From Miltoncostaea sp963771025 (GTDB lineage: Bacteria; Actinomycetota; Thermoleophilia; Miltoncostaeales; Miltoncostaeaceae): a stretch of DNA of 64,000 bases. The stretch's first letter is position 1; the number at the start of each line of letters is the position of its first letter. The position numbers and the translations under genes were made by a program. A model generated the notes under the pieces. It searched no databases. It was not told where the DNA came from and saw only the letters and a list, made by a program, of their open reading frames with translations. This document shows positions 42,110 through 51,075 of this stretch, one piece after another. Location: the NCBI GenBank assembly GCA_963771025.1, contig CAVYRL010000007.1, forward strand, positions 1-64,000, given 5' to 3'.

Positions 42110-45020
42110 CGCGCCCCCGACGATGACCGATCGGGCGCTCGGGATCTCCCGGCGCTTCACGCGCCCCGATGTCCACCCCTACGACGAGGTGGTCTGGGGT
42201 CTGCGCGATGCGCGCATCGCCGAGCCGGCGCGCGATGGCGCGCCCGAGAAGGTGATCTTCGAGCAGAACGGCTGCGAGTTCCCGGTCGAGTGGTCGGACA
42301 CCGCGGTGCGCATCGTCGCGTCGAAGTACTTCCGCTACGGCATGGACGATTCTCGCCGCGAGACCAGCCTGCGCGAGGTGATCGACCGCGTCGTGGACAC
42401 CATCCGCCACCACGGGTTGAAGGGCGGCCACTTCCTCGACGACGAGGAGGCCGAGACCTTCGCCCAGGAGCTGCGACACATCCTGGTGACGCAGAAGGCG
42501 GCCTTCAACTCGCCGGTCTGGTTCAACTGCGGGGTCGACGCTGCGACGCGCGAGTTCGATGACGACCGCATCCTCGATGTGGACGACCCGCCGACCGAGG
42601 CCGACGAGCCGCAGGTCAACCAGGCCTCGGCCTGCTTCATCCTGTCGGTCAACGACACGATGCCCTCGATCCAGCGCTGGATCGCCTCCGAGTCGGAGAT
42701 CTTCCGCGGGGGCTCCGGCGCCGGCGTCAACCTCTCGCGGCTGCGCAGCGACGGCGAGGCGCTCTCCAACGGCGGCCAGGCCTCCGGCCCGGTGAGCTTC
42801 ATGCGCTGGGCCGACTCGGGCGCGGGCTCCATCAAGTCGGGTGGCGGCACGCGCCGCGCGGCGAAGATGGTGATCCTCGACGGCGACCACCCCGACATCC
42901 TCGAGTTCGTGCGCTGCAAGGCGCGCGAGGAGGCCAAGGCGTACGCGCTCGGGGACATGGGCTACGACCTCGGCCTCAACGGCGAGGCGTGGCGCTCGAT
43001 CCAGTTCCAGAACGCCAACAACTCCGTGCGCCTGACCGACGACTTCTTCCGGCGCGCCGATGCGGACGAGCCCTGGCAGACCCGCACCGTCGCCAGCGGA
43101 GAGGTGCGGGACGAGCTCCCCGCACGCGAGCTGCTGCGGGAGATCGCGGAGGCCGCGTGGGCCTGCGGCGACCCCGGCGTCCAGTACGAGGACGCCATCC
43201 AGCGGTGGCACACGAGCCCCAACGCGGGTCGCATCTCCGGATCCAACCCGTGCTCCGAATACATGCACATCGACGATTCGGCCTGCAACCTCGCCTCGAT
43301 CAACCTCATGAAGTTCCTCGACGAGGACGGCACGTTCCGCGTCGACGACTACCGCCACGCGGTGCGGGTGATCCTGACCGCGCAGGAGATCGTGGTGACG
43401 CCGGCGAGCTACCCGACCAAGCGGATCGGCGACAACGCGCGGGCCTTCCGTCAGCTCGGCCAGGGCTACACCAACCTGGGCTCGCTGTTGATGTGCCAGG
43501 GACTGGCCTACGACTCGGACGAGGGCCGCGCATGGGCGGGCGCCCTCACCGCCCTGCTCCAGGGAGAAGCGTACGCGCAGTCCGCGCGGCTCGCGGCGCG
43601 GGTCGGCGCCTACGACGGCTACGCCGCCGACAAGGAGGCGCAGGACCGCGTGGTGCGCATGCACCGCGAGGCGGCGCTGGACCTGCCGGCCAGCGGTTCA
43701 CGCGCCAACTACGCCGAGGTGCGCGCCGCCGCGTCGGCATCCCTCGACGACGCCGTCGCGCTCGGCCAGTCCGAGGGCCGCAACGGCGCCCCCGGCTACC
43801 GCAACGCCCAGGTCAGCGTCATCGCCCCGACCGGCACCATCAGCTTCATGATGGACGCCCAGACCACCGGCATCGAGCCCGCGATCGGCCTGATCAGCTA
43901 CAAGACGCTGGTCGGCGGCGGCTTCATGAAGCTGGTCAACACCGACGTCGAGCGGGCCCTGAGGGCGCTCGGCTACGACAGGGAGCAGCAGGACGCGATC
44001 CTGGCCCACGTGGACGCCACCGGCTCCATCGAAGGCGCTCCGGGCCTCGACGACGACCACCTCTCGGTGTTCGACTGCGCCTTCGGCGTGGCGGGCGGGC
44101 GCACCATCGACCCCGAGGGTCACGTGAGGATGATGGCCGCCGTGCAGCCGTTCGTGTCCGGCGCGATCAGCAAGACGGTCAACCTGCCCAACTCGGCCAC
44201 GGTCGAGGACGTCAGCGACATCTACCGTCTCGGATGGCAGCTCGGCCTGAAGGCCATCGCCATCTACCGGGACGGCTCCAAGCGCACACAGCCACTTTCC
44301 ACGACCGACGACTCGGGCGGGAAGAAGACCGTGGTGCAGGACGTGCACGTCGAACTGGCCGCGCCCGTGCGGCGCCGGCTGCCCGACGACCGGGCGGCGA
44401 TGACGCACAAGTTCAGCGTGGGCGGCCAGGAGGGCTACATCACGGTGGGCCTGTACGACGACGGCACGCCGGGCGAGGTGTTCGTCAAGATGAGCAAGCA
44501 GGGCTCGACGGTCTCCGGTCTGATGGACTCGGTCGCCATCGCCTGGTCGATGGCGCTGCAGCACGGCGTCCCGGTCGAGAGCCTGATCGCCAAGTACATC
44601 GACCACCGTTTCGAGCCCTCGGGCTTCACGGGCAACCCGCGGATCCCCATGGCGCGCTCCGTGGTGGACTACCTCGCGCGCTGGATGGCCTCCAAGTTCC
44701 TCTCGGAGGAGGACCAGCGCACGGCGGGCGTGCTGCCGGGCGCCGAAGGCGCCGAGACACCCAAGGTGGAGAGCGGCGAGGAGGCACCGGAGGACCAGCT
44801 CTCCTTCGGGACCGTCACGGAGGCCAACGGGAACGGCAACCGCCACGCCAACGGCCATTCGCACGAGGGCGAGTCGGACGCCGCAGCTCCGCCGTCACGG
44901 CCGCGGTTGCTGCTCGACTCGACCGGTCAGGTCTGCACGTCGTGCGGCAGCTCGGACATGGTGAGGGCCGGAACCTGCCTCACCTGCAGGACCTGCGGCG
45001 CCACCAGCGGCTGCGGCTGA
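42099..45020 (+). CDS. nrdJ: Adenosylcobalamin-dependent ribonucleotide reductase (class II)
   Basis: Reduces ribonucleotides to deoxyribonucleotides with a B12 radical (973 aa, cytoplasm). Substrate-binding and radical motifs include QASACFILSVNDTM, GGSGAGVNLSRLR, NPCSEYMHIDDSACNLASINL and PTGTISFMMDAQTTGIEP. The C-terminus has a Gly/His/Asn-rich linker and a final zinc-ribbon-like cysteine cluster (CTSCGSSD, CLTCRTCG) expected to deliver reducing equivalents. No class Ia/Ib genes are nearby. It is translated from inside the nrdR end. Confidence 0.95.
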   Translation: MATDAPPTMTDRALGISRRFTRPDVHPYDEVVWGLRDARIAEPARDGAPEKVIFEQNGCEFPVEWSDTAVRIVASKYFRYGMDDSRRETSLREVIDRVVDTIRHHGLKGGHFLDDEEAETFAQELRHILVTQKAAFNSPVWFNCGVDAATREFDDDRILDVDDPPTEADEPQVNQASACFILSVNDTMPSIQRWIASESEIFRGGSGAGVNLSRLRSDGEALSNGGQASGPVSFMRWADSGAGSIKSGGGTRRAAKMVILDGDHPDILEFVRCKAREEAKAYALGDMGYDLGLNGEAWRSIQFQNANNSVRLTDDFFRRADADEPWQTRTVASGEVRDELPARELLREIAEAAWACGDPGVQYEDAIQRWHTSPNAGRISGSNPCSEYMHIDDSACNLASINLMKFLDEDGTFRVDDYRHAVRVILTAQEIVVTPASYPTKRIGDNARAFRQLGQGYTNLGSLLMCQGLAYDSDEGRAWAGALTALLQGEAYAQSARLAARVGAYDGYAADKEAQDRVVRMHREAALDLPASGSRANYAEVRAAASASLDDAVALGQSEGRNGAPGYRNAQVSVIAPTGTISFMMDAQTTGIEPAIGLISYKTLVGGGFMKLVNTDVERALRALGYDREQQDAILAHVDATGSIEGAPGLDDDHLSVFDCAFGVAGGRTIDPEGHVRMMAAVQPFVSGAISKTVNLPNSATVEDVSDIYRLGWQLGLKAIAIYRDGSKRTQPLSTTDDSGGKKTVVQDVHVELAAPVRRRLPDDRAAMTHKFSVGGQEGYITVGLYDDGTPGEVFVKMSKQGSTVSGLMDSVAIAWSMALQHGVPVESLIAKYIDHRFEPSGFTGNPRIPMARSVVDYLARWMASKFLSEEDQRTAGVLPGAEGAETPKVESGEEAPEDQLSFGTVTEANGNGNRHANGHSHEGESDAAAPPSRPRLLLDSTGQVCTSCGSSDMVRAGTCLTCRTCGATSGCG

Positions 45021-45027
45021 GCTGCTG

Positions 45028-45054
45028 AGCCGGGGGGCCGGCGGCCCCCCGGCT
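45028..45054. terminator. Strong GC hairpin terminator after nrdJ
   Basis: Perfect 12-bp stem (45028-45039 with 45043-45054) around a 3-base loop. It reaches into the stop codon of the convergent GAF-ANTAR gene, so it can end both transcripts. Confidence 0.75.
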
Positions 45055-45778
45055 ACCCCAGGTCCGTGTAGCTGAGGGTTCCGTCGACCACGTCCTGCGC
45101 GACCTCGCTCAACCGTCGCTGCGTGCGCCGGGCGTGGCCGCGAAGCTGTCCGAACGCCGCGTCCATGTCAACATGGCCCTGCTCGGCGAGCACCCCCTTG
45201 GCCTGCTCGATCGCGATCCGGCTGTTGAGGGCGAGGTGCAGCTGCTGGACGAGCCCCTGTGCGTCGGCCGCGGCACGATGCTGAAGGATGGCGATGGAGG
45301 CCACGTCGGCGAAGGCCTGTGCCCCGGCGACGGCCGCCTGGTCCAGGTAACCGGTCTCCACGCGGAACAGGTTCAGCGCCCCGAGCGTGCTGCCGCGCAG
45401 TCGCAGGGGGAAGGCGTGGGCCGAACGGAATCCTGCTGCCATCGCGATGGGCACGAAGCTCGGCCAGCGCTCGCTCATCGCTCCCAGATCGCCGATCTGG
45501 ACCGGCTCGCTGGTGTCGAAGCACTCGAGGCACGGCCCCTCCGCCGCCTGTATCTGGAAGAGCTCGACCATCTCGACCTCCTCGCTGGTCGCGGCGATCA
45601 CTCGCAGCGCGCCCCGCTCGTCGGTGAGGAGGAGACCCGCGGCGGCGGCGTCGAACAGCTCGACGCATCGCTCGCCGAGGTTCGCGAGCAGCTCGACGAC
45701 GTCGAAGTCATCGACAAGCGTGTCCGCCAGCTCGACGAAAACGCGCGACAGACGAATCTCCCTGGTGCTCATGACCAA
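45053..45778 (-). CDS. GAF and ANTAR domain regulator
   Basis: RNA-binding antiterminator of 241 aa. The N-terminal GAF sensor spans about residues 15-170 (LLTDERGALRVIAATSEE, AEGPCLECFDTSEPV, AFPLRLRGSTLGALNLF). The C-terminal ANTAR helices are LALNSRIAIEQAKGVLAEQG and further. ANTAR proteins bind paired hairpins in nascent RNA. No target hairpin pair was recognised beside it. It is next to a second GAF-ANTAR gene on the same strand. Confidence 0.88.
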   Translation of the reverse strand: MVMSTREIRLSRVFVELADTLVDDFDVVELLANLGERCVELFDAAAAGLLLTDERGALRVIAATSEEVEMVELFQIQAAEGPCLECFDTSEPVQIGDLGAMSERWPSFVPIAMAAGFRSAHAFPLRLRGSTLGALNLFRVETGYLDQAAVAGAQAFADVASIAILQHRAAADAQGLVQQLHLALNSRIAIEQAKGVLAEQGHVDMDAAFGQLRGHARRTQRRLSEVAQDVVDGTLSYTDLG

Positions 45779-45815
45779 TCCTTATGACGACGAACCCACG
45801 ATGACAAAACCTGAC

Positions 45816-46550
45816 TCATCCGGCGAACCGCATCCGGCGCGCCACCACGTCCCGGGCCACGTCCATGAGGGGTCGCTCGTCAGCGTAGGCGCGGGCGCGC
45901 AGCAGCAGAAGCGCCTCCGCCACGCTCACGCCGGCCTGCACCGAGACCATGCCGGCCGCTTGGTGGACCTCTGCCCGTGAACCGCTCAGGGTCCGGAGCC
46001 CCGGGGCGAGCCCATCGGGTGGCGCGTGCTCCTGGTTGGCCAGCACCACGTCCATGGCCACGCCGGACATCGCCAGGACGTCTCCGTGCTGTGCGTCCGA
46101 GAGCATCCCGGGCCGGTCGCGGTAGATCATCAGGCTGCCGAGACGCACGGCGCCGACGCGCAGGGGGAACGCGAACATCGCCTCCGCCCCGACCTCCACC
46201 GCCTGCGGCCGGAAGACCGGCCATCGCGGCGCCACGGGAGAGAGCAGGTCGGGCTCGAGGACGGCGACGCCGCTCGTGTGGGCGTCGACGGAGGGGCCCT
46301 CGCCGAGGCTCAGGGACAGCTCCTCGAGGTGCGCGGCCGCCGGACCGGACGAGCAGAGCGACGCGGCGAGGTGCGGCCCGCGCAGCGTCACGCCCGCGCC
46401 CGTGATGCCCACCAGCTCGACGCACACGGCGCAGAGGCGCTCGATCAATGCGGCCGGATCGCCGTCGCCGAGCGCGCCGGCGATACGCCGCAGCCGTTCG
46501 TCGCTCTCGTCGATCGGTTTCACCGCAGACCCCCAGGTCCGCCGGGCCAC
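45816..46550 (-). CDS. GAF and ANTAR domain regulator, second copy
   Basis: Second GAF-ANTAR protein (244 aa), divergent from its neighbour. GAF signatures are LGEGPSVDAHTSGVAVL and AMFAFPLRVGAVRLGSLMIYRD. The ANTAR part reads SRAEVHQAAGMVSVQAGVS and ARAYADERPLMDVARDVV. It is upstream of the first copy with 37 bases between, so co-transcription is likely. The ligand is unknown. Confidence 0.87.
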   Translation of the reverse strand: MARRTWGSAVKPIDESDERLRRIAGALGDGDPAALIERLCAVCVELVGITGAGVTLRGPHLAASLCSSGPAAAHLEELSLSLGEGPSVDAHTSGVAVLEPDLLSPVAPRWPVFRPQAVEVGAEAMFAFPLRVGAVRLGSLMIYRDRPGMLSDAQHGDVLAMSGVAMDVVLANQEHAPPDGLAPGLRTLSGSRAEVHQAAGMVSVQAGVSVAEALLLLRARAYADERPLMDVARDVVARRMRFAG

Positions 46551-46655
46551 CCGTCACGAGGACGCGCCCGCGCCCCGTGACGGGACGGCGCCGCGTGCAG
46601 CAAACACTAGGCCCCGGACGGGTGCCGCGCCAGCCTCCGGGCGGCGCCGTCCTCA

Positions 46656-47786
46656 TCACATGAGGACGAGGTCTCTCTCAGGGACGATGCTCCAGCGGTC
46701 CGCCACGATGCGCAGCTCGTCGTTGAGCGGCCACGAATCGGAGCGCTCCACGCCGTCGTGGGCCGGCGTGCCGCCCTTCAGGGCCATGCAGCCGGCGTTC
46801 TCGCCGATCGCCTCGATCTCCGTGATCTCGGCCGCGTCGAGCATGATCTCGACAGGGACGGCGGCGAGATCGGCCCTCTTGTCCTCGATCGCCCGCGCGG
46901 AGGCGCCGGGCTCCTGGATCAGCGTCGGGACCACGCACGCGACCGGCCGGTGGGCCAGGGTCCACTGGCAGGCCAGCTGGAGCGTCGTGAGGCCGTGGCG
47001 CTCGGCGATCGGGCGCAGCTGCTCGAGGCGATCGCGGCCGTGACGGACCCATCCGGCGGGCCGGAAGGAGCGGTGGTCCTGCGCGGGCAGCTCGCTCTCG
47101 TCGGGGACGTCGCCGTGGAAGACGCCGCCGTGATCGACCACGCGCGCGATGGTGCGCACGTTGTGCCGCTCGAGGGCGGGGAGCACCAGGCGCGCCGGCC
47201 AGGGCTCGAAGGGGCTGAGGATGATCATCGCCCAGTCGATCCGGTCACCGAAGCGCTCGAGACAGTCGATGAGATCGAGCGTGAAGCCGTTCGCCGGACC
47301 GGGGGCGACGCCGATGGCCCGCGCCAGACCCTGCTCGCGCAGCCCGGCCATCGCGCGCCACACATCCTCGGACGTGTACCCGAGCCGGTCCGGGTTGTGC
47401 AGCATGAGCAGATCGAAGTGGTCGGTCCCGCACCGCTCGAGGCTGCGCTCGGTGGCCGCGCGCAGATAGTCGGCGTAGCCGGAGCGATCGCGGAGAGCCG
47501 GATCGGTGAAGCGGGGAAAGCCCTTCGCGCCCTGGCGCTCACCCTCGTAGAAGTCGTGGCCGACCGCGCCGATCAGGGCGAAGTCGTCGCGGGGCAGACC
47601 AGACAGGGCGCGCCCGACCAGACGGTCGGCCGCGCCCTGTCCATAGACATCCGCGGTGATGACGGTGTGGATCGCCTCATCCGGGCGCAGGAGGACGACG
47701 AGCCGCTCCTCGTCGACCTCCTGCCCGAAGTGCATGAAGCGCCCACCGCTCCAGGCGCTCAGGGCGACGTGTCCGATGGCGGCCAT
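46656..47786 (-). CDS. Aldo/keto reductase-like protein
   Basis: Aldo/keto reductase fold protein of 376 aa. D46 and Y48 in ITADVYGQG and H130 in DLLMLHNPD match three of the catalytic tetrad. The expected lysine region reads FALIGAVGHDF, with no lysine there, so activity may be altered. PVACVVPTLIQEPGASARAIEDKRA matches the cofactor-binding end of the barrel. About 50 residues beyond the barrel end in VPERDLVLM. ATG 47786 is six bases after a CAGACT hexamer. Confidence 0.75.
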   Translation of the reverse strand: MAAIGHVALSAWSGGRFMHFGQEVDEERLVVLLRPDEAIHTVITADVYGQGAADRLVGRALSGLPRDDFALIGAVGHDFYEGERQGAKGFPRFTDPALRDRSGYADYLRAATERSLERCGTDHFDLLMLHNPDRLGYTSEDVWRAMAGLREQGLARAIGVAPGPANGFTLDLIDCLERFGDRIDWAMIILSPFEPWPARLVLPALERHNVRTIARVVDHGGVFHGDVPDESELPAQDHRSFRPAGWVRHGRDRLEQLRPIAERHGLTTLQLACQWTLAHRPVACVVPTLIQEPGASARAIEDKRADLAAVPVEIMLDAAEITEIEAIGENAGCMALKGGTPAHDGVERSDSWPLNDELRIVADRWSIVPERDLVLM

Positions 47787-47792
47787 TCCCCA

Positions 47793-47798
47793 AGTCTG
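47793..47798 (-). promoter_or_regulatory. Possible -10 element for the aldo/keto reductase-like gene
   Basis: CAGACT on the minus strand, six bases before ATG 47786, resembles the TANNNT elements but lacks the first T. Weaker than the others. Confidence 0.25.
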
Positions 47799-47830
47799 CC
47801 AGCCGCCGGACCCGCCGTGCGACGGAATCA

Positions 47831-48607
47831 CTACGCCGGATCGAGGTCTGCCCGTCTCCAGATCGGCTCCTGGCCGAACTTGGCCGCCAGGGCGATGCCC
47901 AGCCCGTAGAGCACGAACTGCGGAAGCATCAGCAAGGCCATGCTGATCGGGTCGCCGCCGGGGAGCACCGCGGCGATCGCGGCCATCGCCACGATGGCGA
48001 TCCTCCACTGCCGGCGATAGATCTTCGCGCTGGCGACGCCCATGCGCGCGAGAGCGGCCATCGCGATCGGGACCTCGAACATAATCCCCGAGGCCAGCAG
48101 CATGGTGGTGGCGAAACCGAAGTAGTCACCGGCGCGCAGCTGGGTGTTGAAGGTGTCGCCGCCGAATCCGGTGAGGAAGTTGAGGGCCACGGGCAGCACG
48201 ACGAGGTAGCCGAAGGCCACCCCCGCCGCGAACAGGCCCGCCAGACCGGTCACGATCGCGAGCATCACCCGGCGCGGCTGGTCGGACACCGCGGGGATGA
48301 CATACGCGTAGACCTGGTAGAGCCAGACCGGCAATGCCACCAGGATCGAGGCCCAGAAGCAGACCTTCAGGGTGATGAAGAAGGGCTCGGTGGGCGACAG
48401 GGTGATCAGCTTCTGATGGTCGGCCGGAAGCGGCCAGGTGAGCACCTCGATGAGGCGATCGTGGATCGCGTACATCCCCCCGAAGGCGATCACCAGGGCG
48501 AGCGCGCTCACGATCAAGCGGTGGCGAAGCTCGCCCAGGTGCTCGGTCAGATCGAGGCGGTCGTCGGAGCGGACCCGCTGAGGGGTGATTCGGAACGTGC
48601 GTGGCAT
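47831..48607 (-). CDS. tatC: Sec-independent translocase protein TatC
   Basis: Multispanning core of the twin-arginine translocase (258 aa, six membrane helices). The conserved N-terminus is LTEHLGELRHRLIVSAL, followed by SPTEPFFITLKVCFWAS, the periplasmic loop and IYRRQWRIAIVAMAAIAAVLPGGDPISM. It recognises the signal peptide and forms the receptor with TatA. It follows tatA on the same strand. Confidence 0.95.
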   Translation of the reverse strand: MPRTFRITPQRVRSDDRLDLTEHLGELRHRLIVSALALVIAFGGMYAIHDRLIEVLTWPLPADHQKLITLSPTEPFFITLKVCFWASILVALPVWLYQVYAYVIPAVSDQPRRVMLAIVTGLAGLFAAGVAFGYLVVLPVALNFLTGFGGDTFNTQLRAGDYFGFATTMLLASGIMFEVPIAMAALARMGVASAKIYRRQWRIAIVAMAAIAAVLPGGDPISMALLMLPQFVLYGLGIALAAKFGQEPIWRRADLDPA

Positions 48608-48634
48608 GGCAGGCCTCCGCCTCGTCGTCTCGTC

Positions 48635-48925
48635 CTAGACGCTCGCCGTCGGACGGGTCTCGGCGCTCTCGACGGCGTCGGGGGTGGCCGACTCGACGAT
48701 CAGGTCGGCGGCGGTCTGCTCGACGGGCTCGTCGACGGCGATGGGCGCGTCGGTCACGGCGGGCGTCGGGACGATGGCGGAGGTCTCGTCGCCGACGATG
48801 CCCTCCTTGAAGTCACGGATGCCCTTGCCCAGGTTGCGACCCAGGTCCGGCAGACGCTTCGGACCGAAGATCAGAAGGGCGATCGCCAGAACGATGATGA
48901 TCTGGATGGGTGAGATGTCGAACAC
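48635..48925 (-). CDS. tatA: Sec-independent translocase protein TatA
   Basis: Small pore subunit of the Tat translocase (96 aa). One N-terminal membrane helix (IQIIIVLAIALLIFGPKRLPDLG) with the FGP hinge is followed by an amphipathic helix RNLGKGIRDFKEG and an acidic Thr/Ala/Pro-rich tail. GTG 48925 was chosen as the start. No TatB was seen, which is common in minimal Tat systems. Confidence 0.92.
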   Translation of the reverse strand: MFDISPIQIIIVLAIALLIFGPKRLPDLGRNLGKGIRDFKEGIVGDETSAIVPTPAVTDAPIAVDEPVEQTAADLIVESATPDAVESAETRPTASV

Positions 48926-49001
48926 GTTGGATGGACCTCGTTTTCGGAAGGGATGACGTCGGTGGGCCGCACGACGGCGACCCACCGGACGGTCACGACG
49001 A

Positions 49002-49664
49002 CTACTTCGTGATGAAGCCACCGGCGACGGCGAGGACCTGCTTCATGTCGCGAGCCGGGTCGAATGCGCTCGGAGCCGGGTTCTTGCCGGCGATGCCGCG
49101 GATCCAGGCGGCGTGGCGCGCCTCGACCGAGTGGATCGCGAGCGCAGCCTGGATGACCGGCAGCTGCTTGAGGCGGGGGCCCTGGCCGGCGTACGCCGAC
49201 ACGCCCAGGTCCTCGATGGCGATGGCGGCGGCCGTGAAGGCCTTCTGCGAGCCGGTGGCGGCTCCGAAGTCGAAGGCCGGGGACCTGACGGCCTTGGAGC
49301 CGAGCACCTTCTTGATGGCGGCCACGTGGGCGGCCTCGTGCGCGCCGGCGACCCGCGCGAACGTCGCGGTGTCGCCCTTCAGGCCCGCGTGGGCGCGGGC
49401 CCGCTTGTAGAACGCCGTCTCGAGGTACTCGAGGGTGAGCGCGTAGTTCAGGATGGCCACGTCCTGGGCCTTCGACGGGGCTCCGAGGGCAAGAGCGGGC
49501 AGGCCACCGAAGATCATTCCACCGGCGACCAGGGCGCCGCCGGCGAGCCCGGCCTTCCTGAAGAAGTCGGCGCGCGTGGCGGCACCCTCCGGGTCGACCT
49601 CGTAGGCCGCCTCCTGGATGGCACCGTCGACGTCGAGCGCCTCGAGCGTGATGAGATCTGACAC
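49002..49664 (-). CDS. Exported ferritin-like protein
   Basis: Ferritin-like four-helix protein of 220 aa. A long acidic n-region (residues 1-30) is followed by RADFFRKAGLAGG and a hydrophobic core, a Tat-like signal with only the first arginine. Metal-ligand pattern: LEYLETAFY, HEAAHV, AIEDLGVSAY and VEARHAAW (E and ExxH motifs). GTG 49664 was picked because GGAGGA lies a few bases before it. Divergent from another ferritin-like gene and just upstream of tatAC. Probably binds iron or removes peroxide outside the membrane. Confidence 0.8.
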   Translation of the reverse strand: MSDLITLEALDVDGAIQEAAYEVDPEGAATRADFFRKAGLAGGALVAGGMIFGGLPALALGAPSKAQDVAILNYALTLEYLETAFYKRARAHAGLKGDTATFARVAGAHEAAHVAAIKKVLGSKAVRSPAFDFGAATGSQKAFTAAAIAIEDLGVSAYAGQGPRLKQLPVIQAALAIHSVEARHAAWIRGIAGKNPAPSAFDPARDMKQVLAVAGGFITK

Positions 49665-49816
49665 CTGGTCCTCCGTGCATAGGGTGTGGAACACAGGGGA
49701 CTACGCCCGTCCCCGCCGCATGGATCACCCACCCGCCCGATCGCCCTCCTGTGATCCGCCGGTCGCCCGCACGCGTAACGGACGCGACACGGAAAAACTG
49801 CGCGGAGGTGCGCGGC

Positions 49817-50407
49817 ATGACCATGACGACCAGCCGGGGGGAGTTCCTCTCCCACGGCATGAAGGGCGGGCTCGCGCTCGTCGCCGGAGGCGCGGTGCTC
49901 GGTATGGCCACGAGCCCCGCACTCGGCCAGGCCACGGGTGACGTGGCGATCGCGAAGCTCGCGGCGACCGCCGAGCTGCTGGCGATCGACTTCTACGGCA
50001 AGGCGATCGGCACCGGCATGTTCACGGGCGACCAGCTCGCCTACCTGAATGCGGCCAAGATGAACGAGCAGGACCACTACGACGCGCTGGCCAAGGTCCT
50101 CGGCTCGGCCGCGCCGAAGAGGCTGATGTTCACGTACCCGGCGGGAACGCTGGCCAGCACGAAGAGCATCGCCACCACGGGCGTCGCCCTGGAGACTGCC
50201 TTCGTGGGCGCCTACCTCGGCGCCGTGGAGGCCCTCGCCAGCAACGACCTGAAAGCCGTCGCCGGCCAGATCGGGGCCAACGAGGCGCAGCACCTGACCA
50301 CGTTCACGCGCCTCGCCGCGGGCGGCGCCCTGGTGCCCAACCCGTCCTTCCCGAAGAGTCTCACCGCCACGCAGGCGACGGCCGCCGTGACGCCGTTCCT
50401 CGCGTGA
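49817..50407 (+). CDS. Exported ferritin-like protein, tandem copy 1
   Basis: Ferritin-like protein of 196 aa. Signal: SRGEFLSHGMKGG then LALVAGGAVLG, with a single arginine. Ligand motifs are AELLAIDFY, NEQDHYDAL (ExxH), ALETAFVGAY and ANEAQHLTTF (ExxH). GGAGG lies 8 bases before ATG 49817. The bulk is nearly identical to the next gene, including a DNA stretch with AAGATGAACGAGCAGGACCA in both, so they are a tandem duplication. The two copies differ mainly in signal and linker. Confidence 0.82.
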   Translation: MTMTTSRGEFLSHGMKGGLALVAGGAVLGMATSPALGQATGDVAIAKLAATAELLAIDFYGKAIGTGMFTGDQLAYLNAAKMNEQDHYDALAKVLGSAAPKRLMFTYPAGTLASTKSIATTGVALETAFVGAYLGAVEALASNDLKAVAGQIGANEAQHLTTFTRLAAGGALVPNPSFPKSLTATQATAAVTPFLA

Positions 50408-50448
50408 GCGGCGACCTGACACCCACCAACCCGGAGGAGGACCGCACG

Positions 50449-51075
50449 GTGAACACCGACCGCGCAACGTTCCTTCGCCGTGGCGCGACGGGCGGCCTCG
50501 TGCTGGTCGTCGGCGGCACGGCCCTCGCGGCCGCCGCGTGCGGCAGCGACAGCAGCAGCGCCGCGAGCACCCTGGCGACCACGACCGCGGCGGCCCCCAC
50601 GGGCGACGCCGCCATCGCGACACTCGCCGCGACCGCCGAGCTCCTGGCGATCGACTTCTACGGCAGGGCGATCGACTCGGGCACGTTCACGGGCGATGTG
50701 CTCGCCTACATGACCGCGGCGAAGATGAACGAGCAGGACCACTACGACGCGCTGGCCAAGGTCCTCGGCAAGGATGCCCCCGCCGGCCTCACGTTCATGT
50801 ACCCGGATGGCACCTTCGATTCCGACACGAGCATCGCCGCCACGGGAACCGCTCTCGAGACGGCGTTCGTCGGCGCGTACATGGGCGCCGTCTCCGCGCT
50901 GTCCGACAACGGCCTGAAGAAGGTCGCGGCGCAGATCGGGGCGAACGAGGCGCAGCACCTGACCACGTTCAGGTCGGTCGGCGCCGGGGGCGACCTCGTG
51001 CCCAACCCGTCTCTTCCGGAGGTCCTCACGGCCGCCGAGGCGACGGCGGCGGTCACGCCCTTCCTGGCCGGCTAG
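50449..51075 (+). CDS. Exported ferritin-like lipoprotein, tandem copy 2
   Basis: Ferritin-like protein of 208 aa, close to copy 1. GTG 50449 follows GGAGGAGG (50433-50440). Signal: DRATFLRRGATGG, then a hydrophobic core ending in LAAAAC, a lipobox with Cys31, so this copy is probably lipid-anchored whereas copy 1 is not. The ExxH motifs are conserved (NEQDHYDAL, ANEAQHLTTF). The stop TAG (51073-51075) overlaps the stop of the convergent CtaG-like gene in a CTAG. Confidence 0.82.
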   Translation: MNTDRATFLRRGATGGLVLVVGGTALAAAACGSDSSSAASTLATTTAAAPTGDAAIATLAATAELLAIDFYGRAIDSGTFTGDVLAYMTAAKMNEQDHYDALAKVLGKDAPAGLTFMYPDGTFDSDTSIAATGTALETAFVGAYMGAVSALSDNGLKKVAAQIGANEAQHLTTFRSVGAGGDLVPNPSLPEVLTAAEATAAVTPFLAG

